A stretch of DNA of 64,000 nt from Eunapius fragilis. Its lineage: Eukaryota; Porifera; Demospongiae; Spongillida; Spongillidae. The notes under the pieces are model-generated. The model was not told the DNA's origin. It was given only the letters and a program-made list of their open reading frames with translations, and searched no databases. Made by a program: the position numbers and the translations under genes. Shown in pieces: positions 13,001 through 24,159 of this stretch. Location: NCBI GenBank assembly GCA_963681505.1, contig OY811974.1:4699271-4763270 (forward strand). Reading direction: 5' to 3'. The stretch's first letter is position 1. Each line of letters opens with the position of its first letter.

Positions 13001-13887
13001 AACTCACCTCTGCTTCCAATTGTTCCACAATTTGACAATGCTGCTACTGATGACACAGGATGCTCTGATAAGCTATGGCTTGTGTGTGCTGAGGTGCAAT
13101 TGTATGAGTCCGACAGGTAAAGCAGCATTCTGAAAGTAGTATAATGTTAGTGTATCCTGTTGTGTTAATATTAATTTTCTATTGGCATAGGGCTATTCTT
13201 GAAAACGAAGATTCCTGGTTGAATGACAGGATTATCAATGCTGCTCAGAATCTCCTCAGAATCAGATATAACACCCCTGGCCTTCAAAACACACTGCTAC
13301 CAAGTATACAGCAAAATGAGGTTGTTGGAGGGGAGGAATTTGTCCAGGTTTTGCATTCTGGAGGAAACCATTGGATAACCATCTCAACTATTGGTTGCTC
13401 CGATTCGACTGTCAGTATATATGACAGTATTTACTGCACCATTCCAGAGTGTACTAAAAAGCAAATATGTGCACTGCTAATGTCATCTGAGGCTTACATC
13501 AATCTGTTGTTTGTAAATGTGGATAAGCAGGCAAACCAAAGCGACTGTGGTTTGTATGCATTAGCTTTTTGCACAGCACTCTGTGCTGGAAATGACTCCC
13601 AAAATCTTACGTTCTCTGCAGGTGATGCAATGAGAGAACATTTGAAGCAGTGCATAAGTAGGCAGAAAATAGAACCATTTCCTTGTACAGTTATGGCAAG
13701 AAGAAGGAGAGTACGGAAGATGGAAAGGATTGAAATCATCTGTTTGTGTCGGAGCATAAAGTTTGGTAAAGTAGTTCAATGTGAAGTTTGCAAGGAATTA
13801 TTTCACCAAAAGTGTCTGACAGTGCAACCTATTGTTTTGGATAATCCACGCACTCAATGGATATGCAATCTGTGTCAGAACAGTTGA
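10026..13887 (+). CDS. Ginger transposase: integrase-CXC-Ulp1-PHD fusion, 10 exons
   Basis: Exons: 10026-10268, 10327-10455, 10518-10661, 10716-11112, 11167-11585, 11638-12167, 12235-12335, 12470-12573, 12626-13116, 13191-13887. All introns are GT-AG and the phases agree, giving 1084 aa. I start at the ATG at 10026; the same frame also opens at a GTG at 10008. Domains in order: an H2C2 integrase zinc finger (HEKELLH near 109-115, CPSC near 144-147); the DDE core with IDLID near 174-177, SDNG with Asp near 234, and VERA with Glu near 272; a GPY/F-like module near 480-520; a CXC-type cysteine cluster near 590-620 (CKCTTGC…CLC…CCN); and a Ulp1/C48 peptidase with WLND, GNHW (His near 913), IYDS (Asp near 931) and QSDCG (Cys near 972). 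A C4HC3 PHD finger ends the protein (CLC…CEVC…FHQKC…WICNLC). It should cut and join the element ends in the nucleus. The protease could process the fusion or act on SUMO, and the PHD could direct it to chromatin; both roles are inference. No lesion is visible. Confidence 0.9.
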
Positions 13888-14189
13888 ATAGCATCATCAC
13901 CAGCAATATACAGAGTGTGATTGGAATTATTGTTGCTTGTATCCACACAATTCTGCTCAGTTCACACTGCACTGTACCAATGCATATTTCATGTAGTACA
14001 TGCTGATTATGCTGCTTAATTCCATGACATCAATCAATCATCCTTGCACCCTTGTACATACATATTCGTACATAAGTCTTAGTTTATAGCAGGTATGCTA
14101 TTATGCTGCCTAATGCCAGGACAAGACATCAATAATCCTCGTACTATTGTGCAAAAATATGGGCACTTATAAGTCTTAGTTTATATAGT

Positions 14190-14352
14190 TTTAAAGCAGG
14201 TCGACCGGCTTTAAAGCAGGTCAGTTGCAGATTACGTCTGAAATCGGGTTGACCGGCTTTAAAATCGGTTAACCGGCTTTACAGCGGGCCGACCGGCTTT
14301 AAAGCCGGTGGCCGGCTTTAAAGCCGGTCGGGTTTTAAATCGGGTCGTAACA
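14190..14352. repeat. Ginger right subterminal array of TTTAAA palindromes
   Basis: About seven units of a CCGGCTTTAAAGCCGG-like palindrome lie head to tail before the right TIR, against four at the left end. The asymmetry in number is typical of elements whose two ends play different roles during synapsis. Confidence 0.75.
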
Positions 14353-15360
14353 TACATACCATGAATGAAGTGGTGATTGAAATGACGGCAGAAAGGTTGG
14401 CTATTTTGTAGGTCTTCATAAAACTGACACCTTTAACAACACTTAGTTCCATCTGCACATCAATTATTTGGATGTGATGAACACAACCTAATTGATACTT
14501 CAAGATGACAGTGCAATGAGTGGAACATCTTGAGTAAATAGTGTGGACCTATGGAGCATTTGGATATTAGCTAATATGGCTGCTGGTGCACATGCATAAG
14601 TACCATGCACAAACTTACACAATGCGACACGATATAAATGATGGTCATTCATAAGAATGACCATCATTACCTCATACATGAGAAGGTCCCCTCCCCACAT
14701 TCATCTTGGGCCCAAGTCATAATTAATTATGTCACAGATTGTTCTTTCAAAAAATGCAGTGATTGCTACTTTTGCTTGTAAGTAAATTCACTCTGTATAT
14801 TTTCTTCATATCACATAGATTTGTGAAAGCATAATTCACCATGCATACAATTACTGCCTAAAGCAAGTTTAGAGAGTTCTATGGCAATGCATGTACACTT
14901 AAAATCTGCTACACTGTACATGTACATGAAAATTGTTATTGCACAGTAGTACATGTACATGTACATTTGGTGATTTTATGAGGTGCACAATTGTACGTAC
15001 CATGAATGAATTGGTAATGATGATTGAGGTATTGGCTTCATGAAAGACGGGGGTAGAAAGGTTGGCTCTTTTGTAGGTCTTAATAAAACTGACACCTTTA
15101 ACAACGCTTGGTTTCATCTGCACATCAATTATTTGGAAGTGATGAACACAAGCTAATTGACACTCCACTGGCTTCAAGGTGGCAGTGCAATGAGTGGAAC
15201 AGCTTGAGTGGACCTGTGGAGCATTTGGATATTAGCTAATACAACTGCACTGCAGTAATTACCACAACATACAAAGAACACTACTAACATTTAGGCCATA
15301 GGTTACAGGTACCTGGAGGCAATTACATTTCATTATCGACTACGGGTACCCAGCCCAACC
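14353..15360. repeat. Segmental repeat 'AB', copy 3, right part
   Basis: This is the continuation of the block broken at 9851, ending in the GGTACCTGGAGGC and GGTACCCAGCCCA landmarks also found at 5310 and 6795. It begins with the second TACA of the Ginger target duplication. Confidence 0.75.
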
Positions 15361-15372
15361 ATTCAAAGTCAC

Positions 15373-15459
15373 CTGATGATATGATGTCACCTCCTCCAGC
15401 TTCTGGTTCAGACTGCTCAACTCACTCCACTGTCCTGAAATGATGACATCACTGGACTC
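15373..15459 (-). CDS. Coiled-coil exon type Q (copy 2)
   Basis: An 87-bp phase-0 exon between CTTACAG and GTGACT encoding ESSDVIISGQWSELSSLNQ plus ten residues. Leu and Ile have heptad spacing. It is nearly identical to the copies at 18309 and 28307. Confidence 0.6.
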
Positions 15460-15801
15460 CTGTAAGGGTGTGGAGAGATACATGTGTGGAATAGTTCCCC
15501 TGATATGATGATGAAATGAAGTGACCCAAAGCAAATATAAACACATGGAACATATGGGATAGAGGCAGCGAAAAGGGACATAGCACATATTTTTTCAAGT
15601 GTTCAAATTATTTCATTTTCTAAGAGAAGTCATGTCCTCTACACCTTCTTTCTTATGCACTAGACATTAGTCTGTCCACCATGGAGTTACATGTACAGTG
15701 GCCTGAATTTGTAATTACACATACATTTTGATTGCATGTCCTTACTGGAAAATGTTCAAGGTCCCTTTTCACTGCCACGATCCCATATAAAGATTTATAA
15801 T

Positions 15802-15802
<1 letters not shown>

Positions 15803-15852
<50 letters not shown>
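15803..15852. repeat. (CA)n microsatellite
   Basis: A CA dinucleotide run of about 50 bp just downstream (minus sense) of a type S exon. A similar but shorter CA tract lies at the same place in the paralogous blocks. Confidence 0.95.
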
Positions 15853-15853
<1 letters not shown>

Positions 15854-15885
15854 CTACATTCAGGACATCACAAATGTAGGTGTAC

Positions 15886-15945
15886 CTTCTTTTGGGACAA
15901 CTGATGTTGGAGGTCATCACATTGCCTCTGTAACCTTATACACTC
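15886..15945 (-). CDS. Coiled-coil exon type S (copy 2)
   Basis: A 60-bp phase-0 exon after CCTGCAG and before GTACAC, beginning ECIRLQRQCDDLQHQLSQ. It is the same module as at 6947 and 28818, with conservative changes. The degenerate CATGGGAACA minisatellite follows at 15955-16240. Confidence 0.6.
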
Positions 15946-15954
15946 CTGCAGGGA

Positions 15955-16852
15955 GAGGTCAGAGTGCATAAGGGTTACCATAGGAACATGAGTGTCAGTA
16001 GTGATCACCATGGAAACACATGGACAGTAGTAAAAGGTTAAGTGACCACTACCACCACCATGTTACCATAGAGCAATGAAAACATGAAGGAGTACTGGCC
16101 ACCATGGGAACATGGTGACCAGGAATAGTGGTCACCATGGGAACACAAGGAAACAACATGGTTACCAAAGGAATATGGGGCAAATTAGGTATAGGTCGCC
16201 ATGGGAACATGGTGGCAGCCCAGGGAAAGGCAGGGGCAAATTAAAGGCTCACCAGATCAAATGTCTCATTATATGGTATCTTATGGAATCAATGAGCACT
16301 TCCAAAATCACACCTCATACACATACATGTGTTGGGGTAGACTGTTGTGTACACAGTGAAGTATTTACTATGTGCATGTACATGTATGTTAAAGTAGTTA
16401 GTAAATCAGTTTACCGTAATCATAAACAACATCATTGTAATTATGATGGTGATGGAGGTGATGATGGTGGTGGTGATAGTGGTGGAGGTGATGATAATCA
16501 CATGTGATATGATGAGCACACAAGATGTGGCAATACCCTAATCTCCATAATGACCTGAGTGGTCTCAGCAATAAAAAGGGTCTCCATTGCCTTGAACCAT
16601 TTCAACGTGTGAGCATCTTTACCCCATCTCACAAAACCCCTCCCACCTTTACTCCTTAACCTCCATCCCCTCCCACCTTTACTCTCTACCCTCCCCCCTC
16701 CCCTCTCTCCTACCTCCCTCCCTCTCTCTCACCATCTGCTTCCACTCGCCCATGCGTTGTGCTATGCCCATCAGTTGTATGCAATCAAGTTTAAAAAATC
16801 CAACAAAAAAAATTACACTGTAAACCATAGATCTATCTCAGGTTAACATTTT
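15955..16852. other. Duplicated intron block, GGTGAT repeats and CT-rich tract
   Basis: 15955-16430 is a copy of the block seen at 7755-8200. 16441-16497 is a degenerate GGTGAT/GGTGGT microsatellite. 16610-16745 is strongly pyrimidine-rich (CCTCCC and CTCTCTC). I see no gene. Confidence 0.6.
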
Positions 16853-17300
16853 GTTAATGTCTATTGTCCTGAATGACCACCCTGGGGTACAATTGGACAC
16901 CCAGGTGGACAGCAGAAAATGGAAATGGAAGGGACCTGGCAGCATTTAACGGTACAGGCTTACAGAACAAGTCTTTTCAGGATCGGGCCGAGATACGTAA
17001 GGCTTAAATCCTTTCAGAACTCATAAAATGACCTGTGCTAGCGAACCTATATCCATTACACTCCGACCGATCTGCACGGAGCGTAATGGATAGGTTCGAT
17101 AGCACAGCTCGTTCTACATGTACCAAAAGGATTTAAGCCTTGCATATCTCGGCCCAATCCTGAAAAGATTTGTAGTATAAGTCAGTACCATTACATGCCA
17201 CTAGGTCCCTTCCATGACCGAATGGCAAAAACTTTTTTTGCTGTCCACCAGGGTATACAATTGTACCCCCGGGTGGACACTCAGGACAATAGACATTAAC
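16853..17300. mobile_element. Fold-back element, possibly with TTAA target
   Basis: The left end is TTAATGTCTATTGTCCTG, the right end CAGGACAATAGACATTAA. The arms pair over most of the 448 bp, with internal matches such as AAGGATTTAAGCCTT-like and CCTATCCATTACGC segments. TTAA at both outer ends would suit a piggyBac-type target duplication, but it could also be part of the TIR. There is no coding capacity. The element at 57696 starts with a closely similar sequence. Confidence 0.7.
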
Positions 17301-18308
17301 CGTAGATAATGTTTTTCCTTCCCTTTCTTTCAATCATATTCTAAACATCTTTAAAAGCTTAGCAACCAAAAAACCTCAGTTGTGATTAACATTTGGATAC
17401 TAGCGAAACATAAACATACATGTATAGCGAAATAAAGTGTTAACCAGGGTAAACATCCTTGTTTTACACACCAAAGCAGTTAAAGATGCAGATAAAACGT
17501 AACAAAGTGCTGTTGTTTTGCTCCCGCCTCCCTCGTGCTAATATTGTCTGCACAGTACATGGCTATTCACCTGTGCTGGACAAAGTCAGCACGCTATGGG
17601 ATGAATAGCAAGGCCCAGCATGTCACTGGAACATCACAGCTACTAACAGCCGGTAGCGAAATGGGCCCTACCTTGAACAAGAAACTGATTTTTTATACTA
17701 GAAATGGTTGAACAGGCTTGCCAACCCCTAGCAACTGTATATGTATGCAATTCTACTTGATAGTCACGATTTTAAAAACAAACCATACAGCTGCTTGTAT
17801 GCATTGTGGTTTATAAAGATTTCATTAGCTTTTACACACCCAGCACAGTTAACTTAGGTACACACAGATAAATGTTATATATGGATACACACTACACCCG
17901 CCCCAACAAACCCCCCAAAAGCACCTTAAATAGCATGTCCATACAAAAGTCCAGAAATATTTCCCGAGTCGGTTCGCAACAACTAAAAGGATCGCTCTTT
18001 ACGGGCAGCTGTAATATCTGAACATCCTGTTGGGTCCCCAGACCCTGACACCTGTACCATCTTTATCAATCTACATGCTTACGTGTACCCTGTGTGCACA
18101 ACACATGCATGTAGGCTACGCCTCCATATTCTGCTGGGAGCATATTTTCTGTTTAATTCGTTCCTCAAACGACAGAAAATTGTATCACCTGCAGTACATG
18201 TAGTGATGTACATGGAGCAGTAATGAACTACCCCTCCCCCACCCCCTAGGTTAAGGGTACCCAGGCCATCCAACATGATCGAGCTCTACTCATAGTGGAT
18301 AAAGTCAC
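17301..18308. other. No gene recognised
   Basis: No frame with domain or splice support. The stretch 18190-18300 (GGTTAAGGGTACCCAGGCCATCCAA) is shared with 28230-28300 and is intronic flank of the type Q exon. Confidence 0.5.
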
Positions 18309-18395
18309 CTGATGATATGATGTCATCTCCTCCAGCTTCTGGTTCAGACTGCTCAACTCACTCCTCAGTCCTGAAATGATGACATCACTGGACTC
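18309..18395 (-). CDS. Coiled-coil exon type Q (copy 3)
   Basis: An 87-bp phase-0 exon encoding ESSDVIISGLRSELSSLNQ plus ten residues, with acceptor CTGTACAG-like TTACAG and donor GTGACT. It lies just below a decayed type Y exon at 18604. Confidence 0.6.
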
Positions 18396-18603
18396 CTGTA
18401 AGGTGGAGAGATACATGTGTGGAATAGTTCCCCTGATATAGAGTAGAGGTTACCATGGGACTGTAGTGGTGTTAATTGATTGCTACTGCCAATTTTCTAC
18501 ACATACACATACATGTACAGTACATACATGCATTTACACACACATACACACACTCACACGCACAAAACAACTCTTACCAGATTACCCCATACAATCGCTA
18601 CAC

Positions 18604-18664
18604 CAATGATGGCCCTAGCTCCCTCCAGTTCATGTTCCAATGCTTTAGCTCTATCCTTCTCAGC
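18604..18664 (-). pseudogene. Coiled-coil exon type Y (copy 2, donor altered)
   Basis: It encodes AEKDRAKALEHELEGARAII as in the intact copies, and the acceptor ATGACCAG is present. The usual end GAG|GTAGCT has become G|GTGTAG, which loses two bases and the phase. It is probably not spliced in phase, so it is a decaying exon. Confidence 0.5.
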
Positions 18665-18910
18665 CTGGTCATAAAGGTAATGTACATAGGAGAAATGTTT
18701 GATGACATGCTCACATACCAGCACACTCCACATGTGGCAGTACTGTACCAATATTCCTCTCCCCCTCAAAACTTCACAGGTTACAGGTACATGTACACCA
18801 CGACCATCCACCCATAATGTACACGGGTACCTAGACCATCTATGACATATTACCTGCTGATACCATGTCATCTCCTCCATGCAAACACACACACACACAC
18901 AAACAAACAC

Positions 18911-20033
18911 ACACAGAAGGACCTGTACAACGAAAATCCACTGTCAAATATTAAAGGGATGTTGAACCGGTTGTGGTATTAATTTACCATGCACCTGATG
19001 TAATCACTACGTAATATGGAGTGCAATATTAAGCCCATGGCAACAATGAGAATTGTGCAGCATAATAAACAGGTGCGATTTTATTTGATCGCAGTTCTAC
19101 CAGTTTTGGCTGGCGATGTTGTTTTTTCTTTGAAATGCCTTCACATCAACAAAAAAGAAGAGCTAAACGACAAGAGGAATACCTCCAAAATCGAGACAAT
19201 GAGTTAGAGTGGTGATCTTGAAAAAGCTATTCACAGTAATAGCACATTGGTAGACCAGTTAAATGATTCCTTTACTTACTAGAGGCACTTTACTAGAGCT
19301 GGTCATTTAGCAGTCAGTAAGATTAGTGGGAATGCTTTACTCACAAAGACATTACAGCTTCGAAGACAGAATGCAGGTTCATTTCTAAAAACTGTTTGTG
19401 ATACAAATGCACTGAAGCGACATATTACATGGTGAAAGAAATCACAGTGTTAGCTCAGAACATTATATCTATGACATTTCTTTTACAGTACGATTTAAAT
19501 AAACAAAAATGGTTAGTAATAGAAATTACAGATGTACATGTTCATGATTGTTTCAATATCGATCAGGCTGAATGAGATGAATTGGATATCTTTGTTGTGG
19601 AGGAGTAAATAGCTGGCCCCTCCCAATGAGGAGCCATGCCAATAATGTATGGCCCACACCGACGGCCACTGGCCCAGTATGATGTCCACCCAAAGCCAGG
19701 AGGTGGAGGAGGACCCGTGACCCCAGGAACCGAAAGAAGGGGAAGAAAAGAGCCTGAAGAAAGGAGGCCTGATCACAGCCAGTGGCACAGGCCTTACTAT
19801 AATGACCACAGAGGTCGAGGAGGCCAAAGAGGTAGCCGAGGAACAAATATATTTAATATATCTTAATACAAAAATTGTGTAAAACATGACGAAACCTTAA
19901 ACAATCTACTTTCGTAAAGTACATAAATATCTTTTTCAGAATATTTTATATCTTTATTAATATAATTATGTAGACTGTCAATACATACATACATAAACCT
20001 AAGTAAAGAATTCATTATAAATGCACTCCCTAA
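18911..20033. other. Mostly non-coding, with a possible Arg/Gly-rich 3' exon
   Basis: The plus frame ending at 19866 codes for a Gly/Arg-rich tail (PGGGGGP… and HRGRGGQRGSRG) that looks like the end of an RGG-type protein. It is open from about 19630 only and has no clear upstream exon, so it could be a fragment of a retrocopy or chance. 19867-20033 is AT-rich. Confidence 0.3.
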
Positions 20034-22877
20034 TTATATTGGCCTTAGATCCCTAGCCAGGATAGCCCTGACCACAGACCTGGTTAGGGTCAGGTTTAAG
20101 TGGCCATAAATGTCTGCTGATGACTTCGATTTAGGCACACTGTGATGCAGAGCAAGAAGAGAGGCTAGCTGGGAAAATGTCCCTTGGGCCTCCTTCCCCC
20201 AGTTCCCATATGCATCTACGGCAAGTATGCAGATCCACCCCACCTCAACACACTTTGGGTCATTGGCGTCATGTTTGCAAGACTCTACATTTGCTGCAGC
20301 TACTCCAGCTGTCGAACAAGACTCAACAAGGATAGCAGGAGTACGTGGAGATGTCACAGTTATGTTCAAAGTTGCAGGCAAACCCCTCACCCATCTTGCT
20401 ACCAGGACATCTGCAGGATGTGAGAGGCTACCATCAGATGTAAGACCATGACCCACCTCCACTGTGACTCCCATATGGACCTGACGAAAAAGGTTAGCTA
20501 TAACATCCTGCGACATGTTATGATGGGTCATTACATCACCTCCATGAGTGCATGTAATGGCATGATGCCCAAGGGGGTCCAAAGCTTTCTCTGAGCAGAC
20601 CTGACATCGGGAACCAACAGAGGTGTCCAACCCCAGCCACCACCTTATAGAGGCCTGAAGCTCGTTAGGTTCAAGATGCAGCTCCAATGCAGGGGATGGA
20701 ATCACAGACAACCATGACGCAGCATGAGGAGCAGAAACAGATAATAGGTGAGCTCTGTCTGCCATAGAGGGATCCCCCAACAAAGAGTTTAAAAGGTGGC
20801 ATTCCGATTTCTTTGACAGAGTTCGCTGAGTAATAGGTGTTGATGACACTACTTCTGCTGTGATTACATCTGATAGAGAAACCTGGTCATTGAAATGATT
20901 GATTGCATGATTTAGATGTAGACCATCTGCACTGCTATAGCCAGATGCAGATAAAGAAGCTATAAAAGCTGCACATGAGTGGTGGGAAAGAAAGTGCAGA
21001 CCAAGACCTTCAAAACTTGTGCTAAGTTGGGCTTGTAACCAGGAAGTGTCTGTCATGTCGATGGCAAAACAGGATGAGAAGCACTTCCTACCTTCCTCAT
21101 CAAACAGCTTTAAAGAACCTGCCAGACTTGGTGGGGTGGCCCTTGCCAGGTGGACCAATCTGCAAAAGCTGCCACACAAACGTAGAAGAGACAAGGCTTT
21201 GTGTGGATCAACTGCTGCTACATTGTACTTCAACCAAAGAAGACAGAAGTTTCTTGGCATCAGCACACTTTCCTGTGATGAAATTAGAACAAAACAGGTA
21301 GTCACCTATTGGGGCACCAAGAATTTCAAGGTTAGGGTGCTGTGAAATCTTGACTGTAGATGGTAATATGGAATTCCCATTGTGACTAAAGAGCTCACAT
21401 TTTGCCAAGATTATGTGGATGCCCAAGGAAGGACCTAGCAGAGAGTGCCCGTAACACAGCTGAGTGACTTCCAGTGAGGACCCCATCATCAAGATACCAA
21501 GCCTGAAAGAAAGCAGTCATCATCAGCGTCTATGCTTGATATCAGCTTATGGAGTACCCAATGAAAAAAGCAATGGACCAACCTGCTGCACTTCAGTCTC
21601 AGATGAAAGATGACCAAGCTGGCACCACAACAGAGGGTGTGTACCATAGCACCATGTAACCCAAGGCAGAAGTTTATGAAAGAATATGGCACATTCATCT
21701 ATAACTGCTTGTCGTGAAACCAGCATTTCCCATATCTATTTTGAATACCACGAAGTCCTCTTCCATCCAATGTTTCTCAATGCTCATTCTCAAGCCATGG
21801 ACAATCTTTTCAGAGCCTGAGCTGCAGGAGACCCCCCAGTTGAAGAGGCTGGAAGCTTTGTTCTTGACCAGAGCACAGATGCACTTTCTAGTGAGCCTTC
21901 TTAGAGATTCTCCCACAGCTATGGGTCTAATGTCTGGGAGGCTTCCATCTTTCAGCTTGTTTAATGCAATTAACCTGCCTCCAGCCAAAAACCTTGACAC
22001 CAAGGGAGGTGCTTTGCCCACAGCCAGGAGATTTATAGTATCCTTGAGTGTGGCACAAATAGATGTTGGGAGTGGGATGAGAGCAGCGTCCAGCAAATGT
22101 TGTATGCGTAGACCAGAGGGACCTGCTGCAGTGCCTTTTGGAAAAGAGATAAGATGTCAAAATCTGGTCCAATAGAAATAGGTTGAGCACTTGAAGCAGG
22201 CACTGCAGGTGGAGGACAGCTTGGGTGCTTAGACTGCAGCAATGGATCATTTTCCCGAGCAAATGAAGGTCTTGATTTCTTGGGGACGAACCGCAACGTT
22301 GGAAGGGTAAGCTGACACACCTCAAAAGAGGAGAGGTTGTATTTGGCTGATTTTGGCTACCTGATATCCGAGGTGTATCCATTGGATTAGAAGTTAGGGG
22401 AGCTCTATCCTTTCAGCGTTGGGAGTGGGAGGAAGATCTTGAATTTGCAACCAGCTGATGACAGGATGCACAGCAATGCAAGTCTTGTTCCTCTAACCAA
22501 AAGTTTGGAACAGCACCAAGGAAAAGGCCTCTGGCATGGAGTGTCATATGGTTTTGCCACATGGTGGGGGCAAGTAGCTCTTGGCATCCTGAAACAATGT
22601 ACTGTTTTCTATTTGAGGCCCTAGCAGTGTTGCATGGCCTGCAGCTTGGGATTGATCCAGGGATAGTCACCTCAACATGCTCGAGGGTCTGCTGGACCTG
22701 TGGAAAGAGCTGAAATGATGGGGAGATTCCTGCTGTTATGGAGGCAGAGCTAGACAAACCTACAGCTGGACCTAAGGGTAGGGAGGTAGCGCACGCACAA
22801 AACTTACAGCGAGCATTGACACCGTTACAGCGACAGCACTTTCGATGGCGACTCGGTATACTTTGCGGGCTCTGATT
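20034..22877 (-). pseudogene. Non-LTR retrotransposon ORF (zinc fingers, RT, endonuclease), frameshifted
   Basis: Read from high to low coordinates, the pieces follow the order of one long protein: an N-terminal Cys-rich region (CCRCNGVNARCKFCAC) near 22.85 kb; a second Cys/His region near 22.45 kb; reverse transcriptase motifs (GGRLIALNK, RPIAVGESLRRL) near 21.95 kb; FKIDMGNA near 21.73 kb; and WYLDDG near 21.49 kb. A CCHC-like knuckle (CQVC…HHAITC) near 20.6 kb is followed by HPADVLVARW…NITVTSP near 20.4 kb, which resembles a restriction-like endonuclease. The 423-codon C-terminal frame (20034-21305) is intact, but the rest is split among frames. RT should prime at a nick made by the endonuclease. 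This copy is dead. Exact ends, poly-A and target duplication were not found. Confidence 0.75.
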
Positions 22878-22904
22878 CATGAATAAACATGCCAATGATT
22901 TCAA

Positions 22905-23371
22905 GAACTAAACCCAACCGGTACCATAGATAACTGACGCCATTATTTATTATATTAAGATATACTACCATGTACCCAAGAAAAATCACGGGCTGAATAG
23001 ACTTTAACATGCATGTTCTGTGCTCCATTACCCAATCACATTTGTTGACTACATTACAAAGTGGTTCGCACACTTGGATCACTTTATGTATCCTGTTATG
23101 GCGTCCTGCCAAGAGCAGCTTAAAAATACAAATACTTCCCATGGAATTATTATTTTCAGATAGTAACTAGATGTTCTCAGCCTTTACAATGAAGCTTGAG
23201 CACAATAACGTTGCTTCAATTGTTACTGCATGTGATGACATTATTACCTGTACAAGCATGTAGGTTTTGTGGCAGGCATGGTCGCCAAGTACACGTTGCT
23301 ATACACTTTTGTGGTCATTCCTATTGGTTGCTAGGTATGCGTACTTAACAACCAATAGGCGCTAGACTGAG
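22905..23371. other. No gene recognised
   Basis: This may include the 5' region of the minus-strand retrotransposon that ends near 22.88 kb. No splice-supported frame is visible. Confidence 0.4.
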
Positions 23372-23625
23372 CAGGGTTTCATCAAGAAAAAACCATAAAG
23401 GGGGGGGGGGGGGGGGCAAAAGCAGAGTTTATACTTCTTAGAGGGGGCGATTATAAGGAGCCTACAGTATATGTCACTTATCTCTTTTAAATGTTCATGT
23501 ACATTGTGTGTACTACATGTACCTTAGTTATGATGCATATATTAAAGATCACTCCCTAAACACCAAGGAGGGGCAATATAATGGCAAGGGGGGGCATTTG
23601 CCCCCCCCCCCTCAATGAAACCCTG
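23372..23625. mobile_element. Small TIR element with G/C runs
   Basis: The ends are CAGGGTTTCATCAAGA and TCAATGAAACCCTG, with poly-G and poly-C runs just inside. The flanks CTGAG and CAGAG may be a decayed 5-bp target duplication. There is no coding capacity. A left-end fragment of the same family lies at 34214. Confidence 0.7.
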
Positions 23626-23815
23626 CAGAGTATATAAATTAGTTACGTGGATGGACGTACATACGTTGGAAATTATAGTAGCAGATAGTATTTTTAATAA
23701 TTACCATTGTATACCGCTAATATAAATGTGTATAATATATACATGTGTATACACATTTAAAACGCATTTTATCCAGGTAAATCAATTAAAACAGTTCTAC
23801 ACTTGTGGGGTGATG

Positions 23816-24159
23816 GCTTTTGCTCATGCTTAAGAAAAAACATTGCTAGGCAATGAGACAAAAATCCTATATTTAGCACTTCTTTTGGTTATGTTACATT
23901 TACATGTGCTAAATACATGTATAGGATTTTTGTCTCATTTTTCTTTTCCCAAAACCTTGTTTCCTTCCTTTTTACACCACCTTTGCCTCCAATTCCTATA
24001 TCCCACCACCTTTCTTGTTAGAGAGAATGTTTTTCTTGTTCCCTCTTTTTTGTCCAAGAATAAAATCACAGACATGTTATAGAGCTGTATTTACCTGCCA
24101 CTTGTCATTGCCTAGCAACATTTTTCCAACTTAAGCATCTAACTAATAAGAGCAAAAGC
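23816..24159. mobile_element. Nested fold-back element
   Basis: The outer arms GCTTTTGCTCATGCTTAAG…CATTGCTAGGCAATGA pair with TCATTGCCTAGCAA…CTTAAGCAT…GAGCAAAAGC. An inner palindrome around AATGAGACAAAAATCCTATA (23857-23940) pairs with its own complement. There is no gene. Confidence 0.65.

Larger units (their letters stand above)
9852..14352 (+). mobile_element. Ginger-type DNA transposon, apparently complete
   Basis: The element is 4501 bp. Its inverted ends read TGTTACGACCCGATTTAAAA on both strands, and it is flanked by the 4-bp duplication TACA at 9848-9851 and 14353-14356. The AB repeat copies at 5840 and 14990 show the unoccupied site. TGT…ACA ends, a 4-bp TSD and an integrase-like DDE protein are the recognised features of Ginger elements, which are relatives of Gypsy integrases. 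Ginger1 proteins are also known to carry extra protease domains. The single gene inside is open over ten exons with consistent phases, so the copy may be young or active. Confidence 0.92.

Noticed and set aside
9852..14352. Polinton/Maverick origin for the integrase and Ulp1-like protease
   Set aside because: No DNA polymerase, ATPase or capsid genes. The size (4.5 kb), the 4-bp TSD and TGT ends fit Ginger instead.
19513..19887. Minus frames of 97-124 codons opposite the RGG-like exon
   Set aside because: No recognisable domain; probably shadows of the Gly/Arg-rich plus frame.
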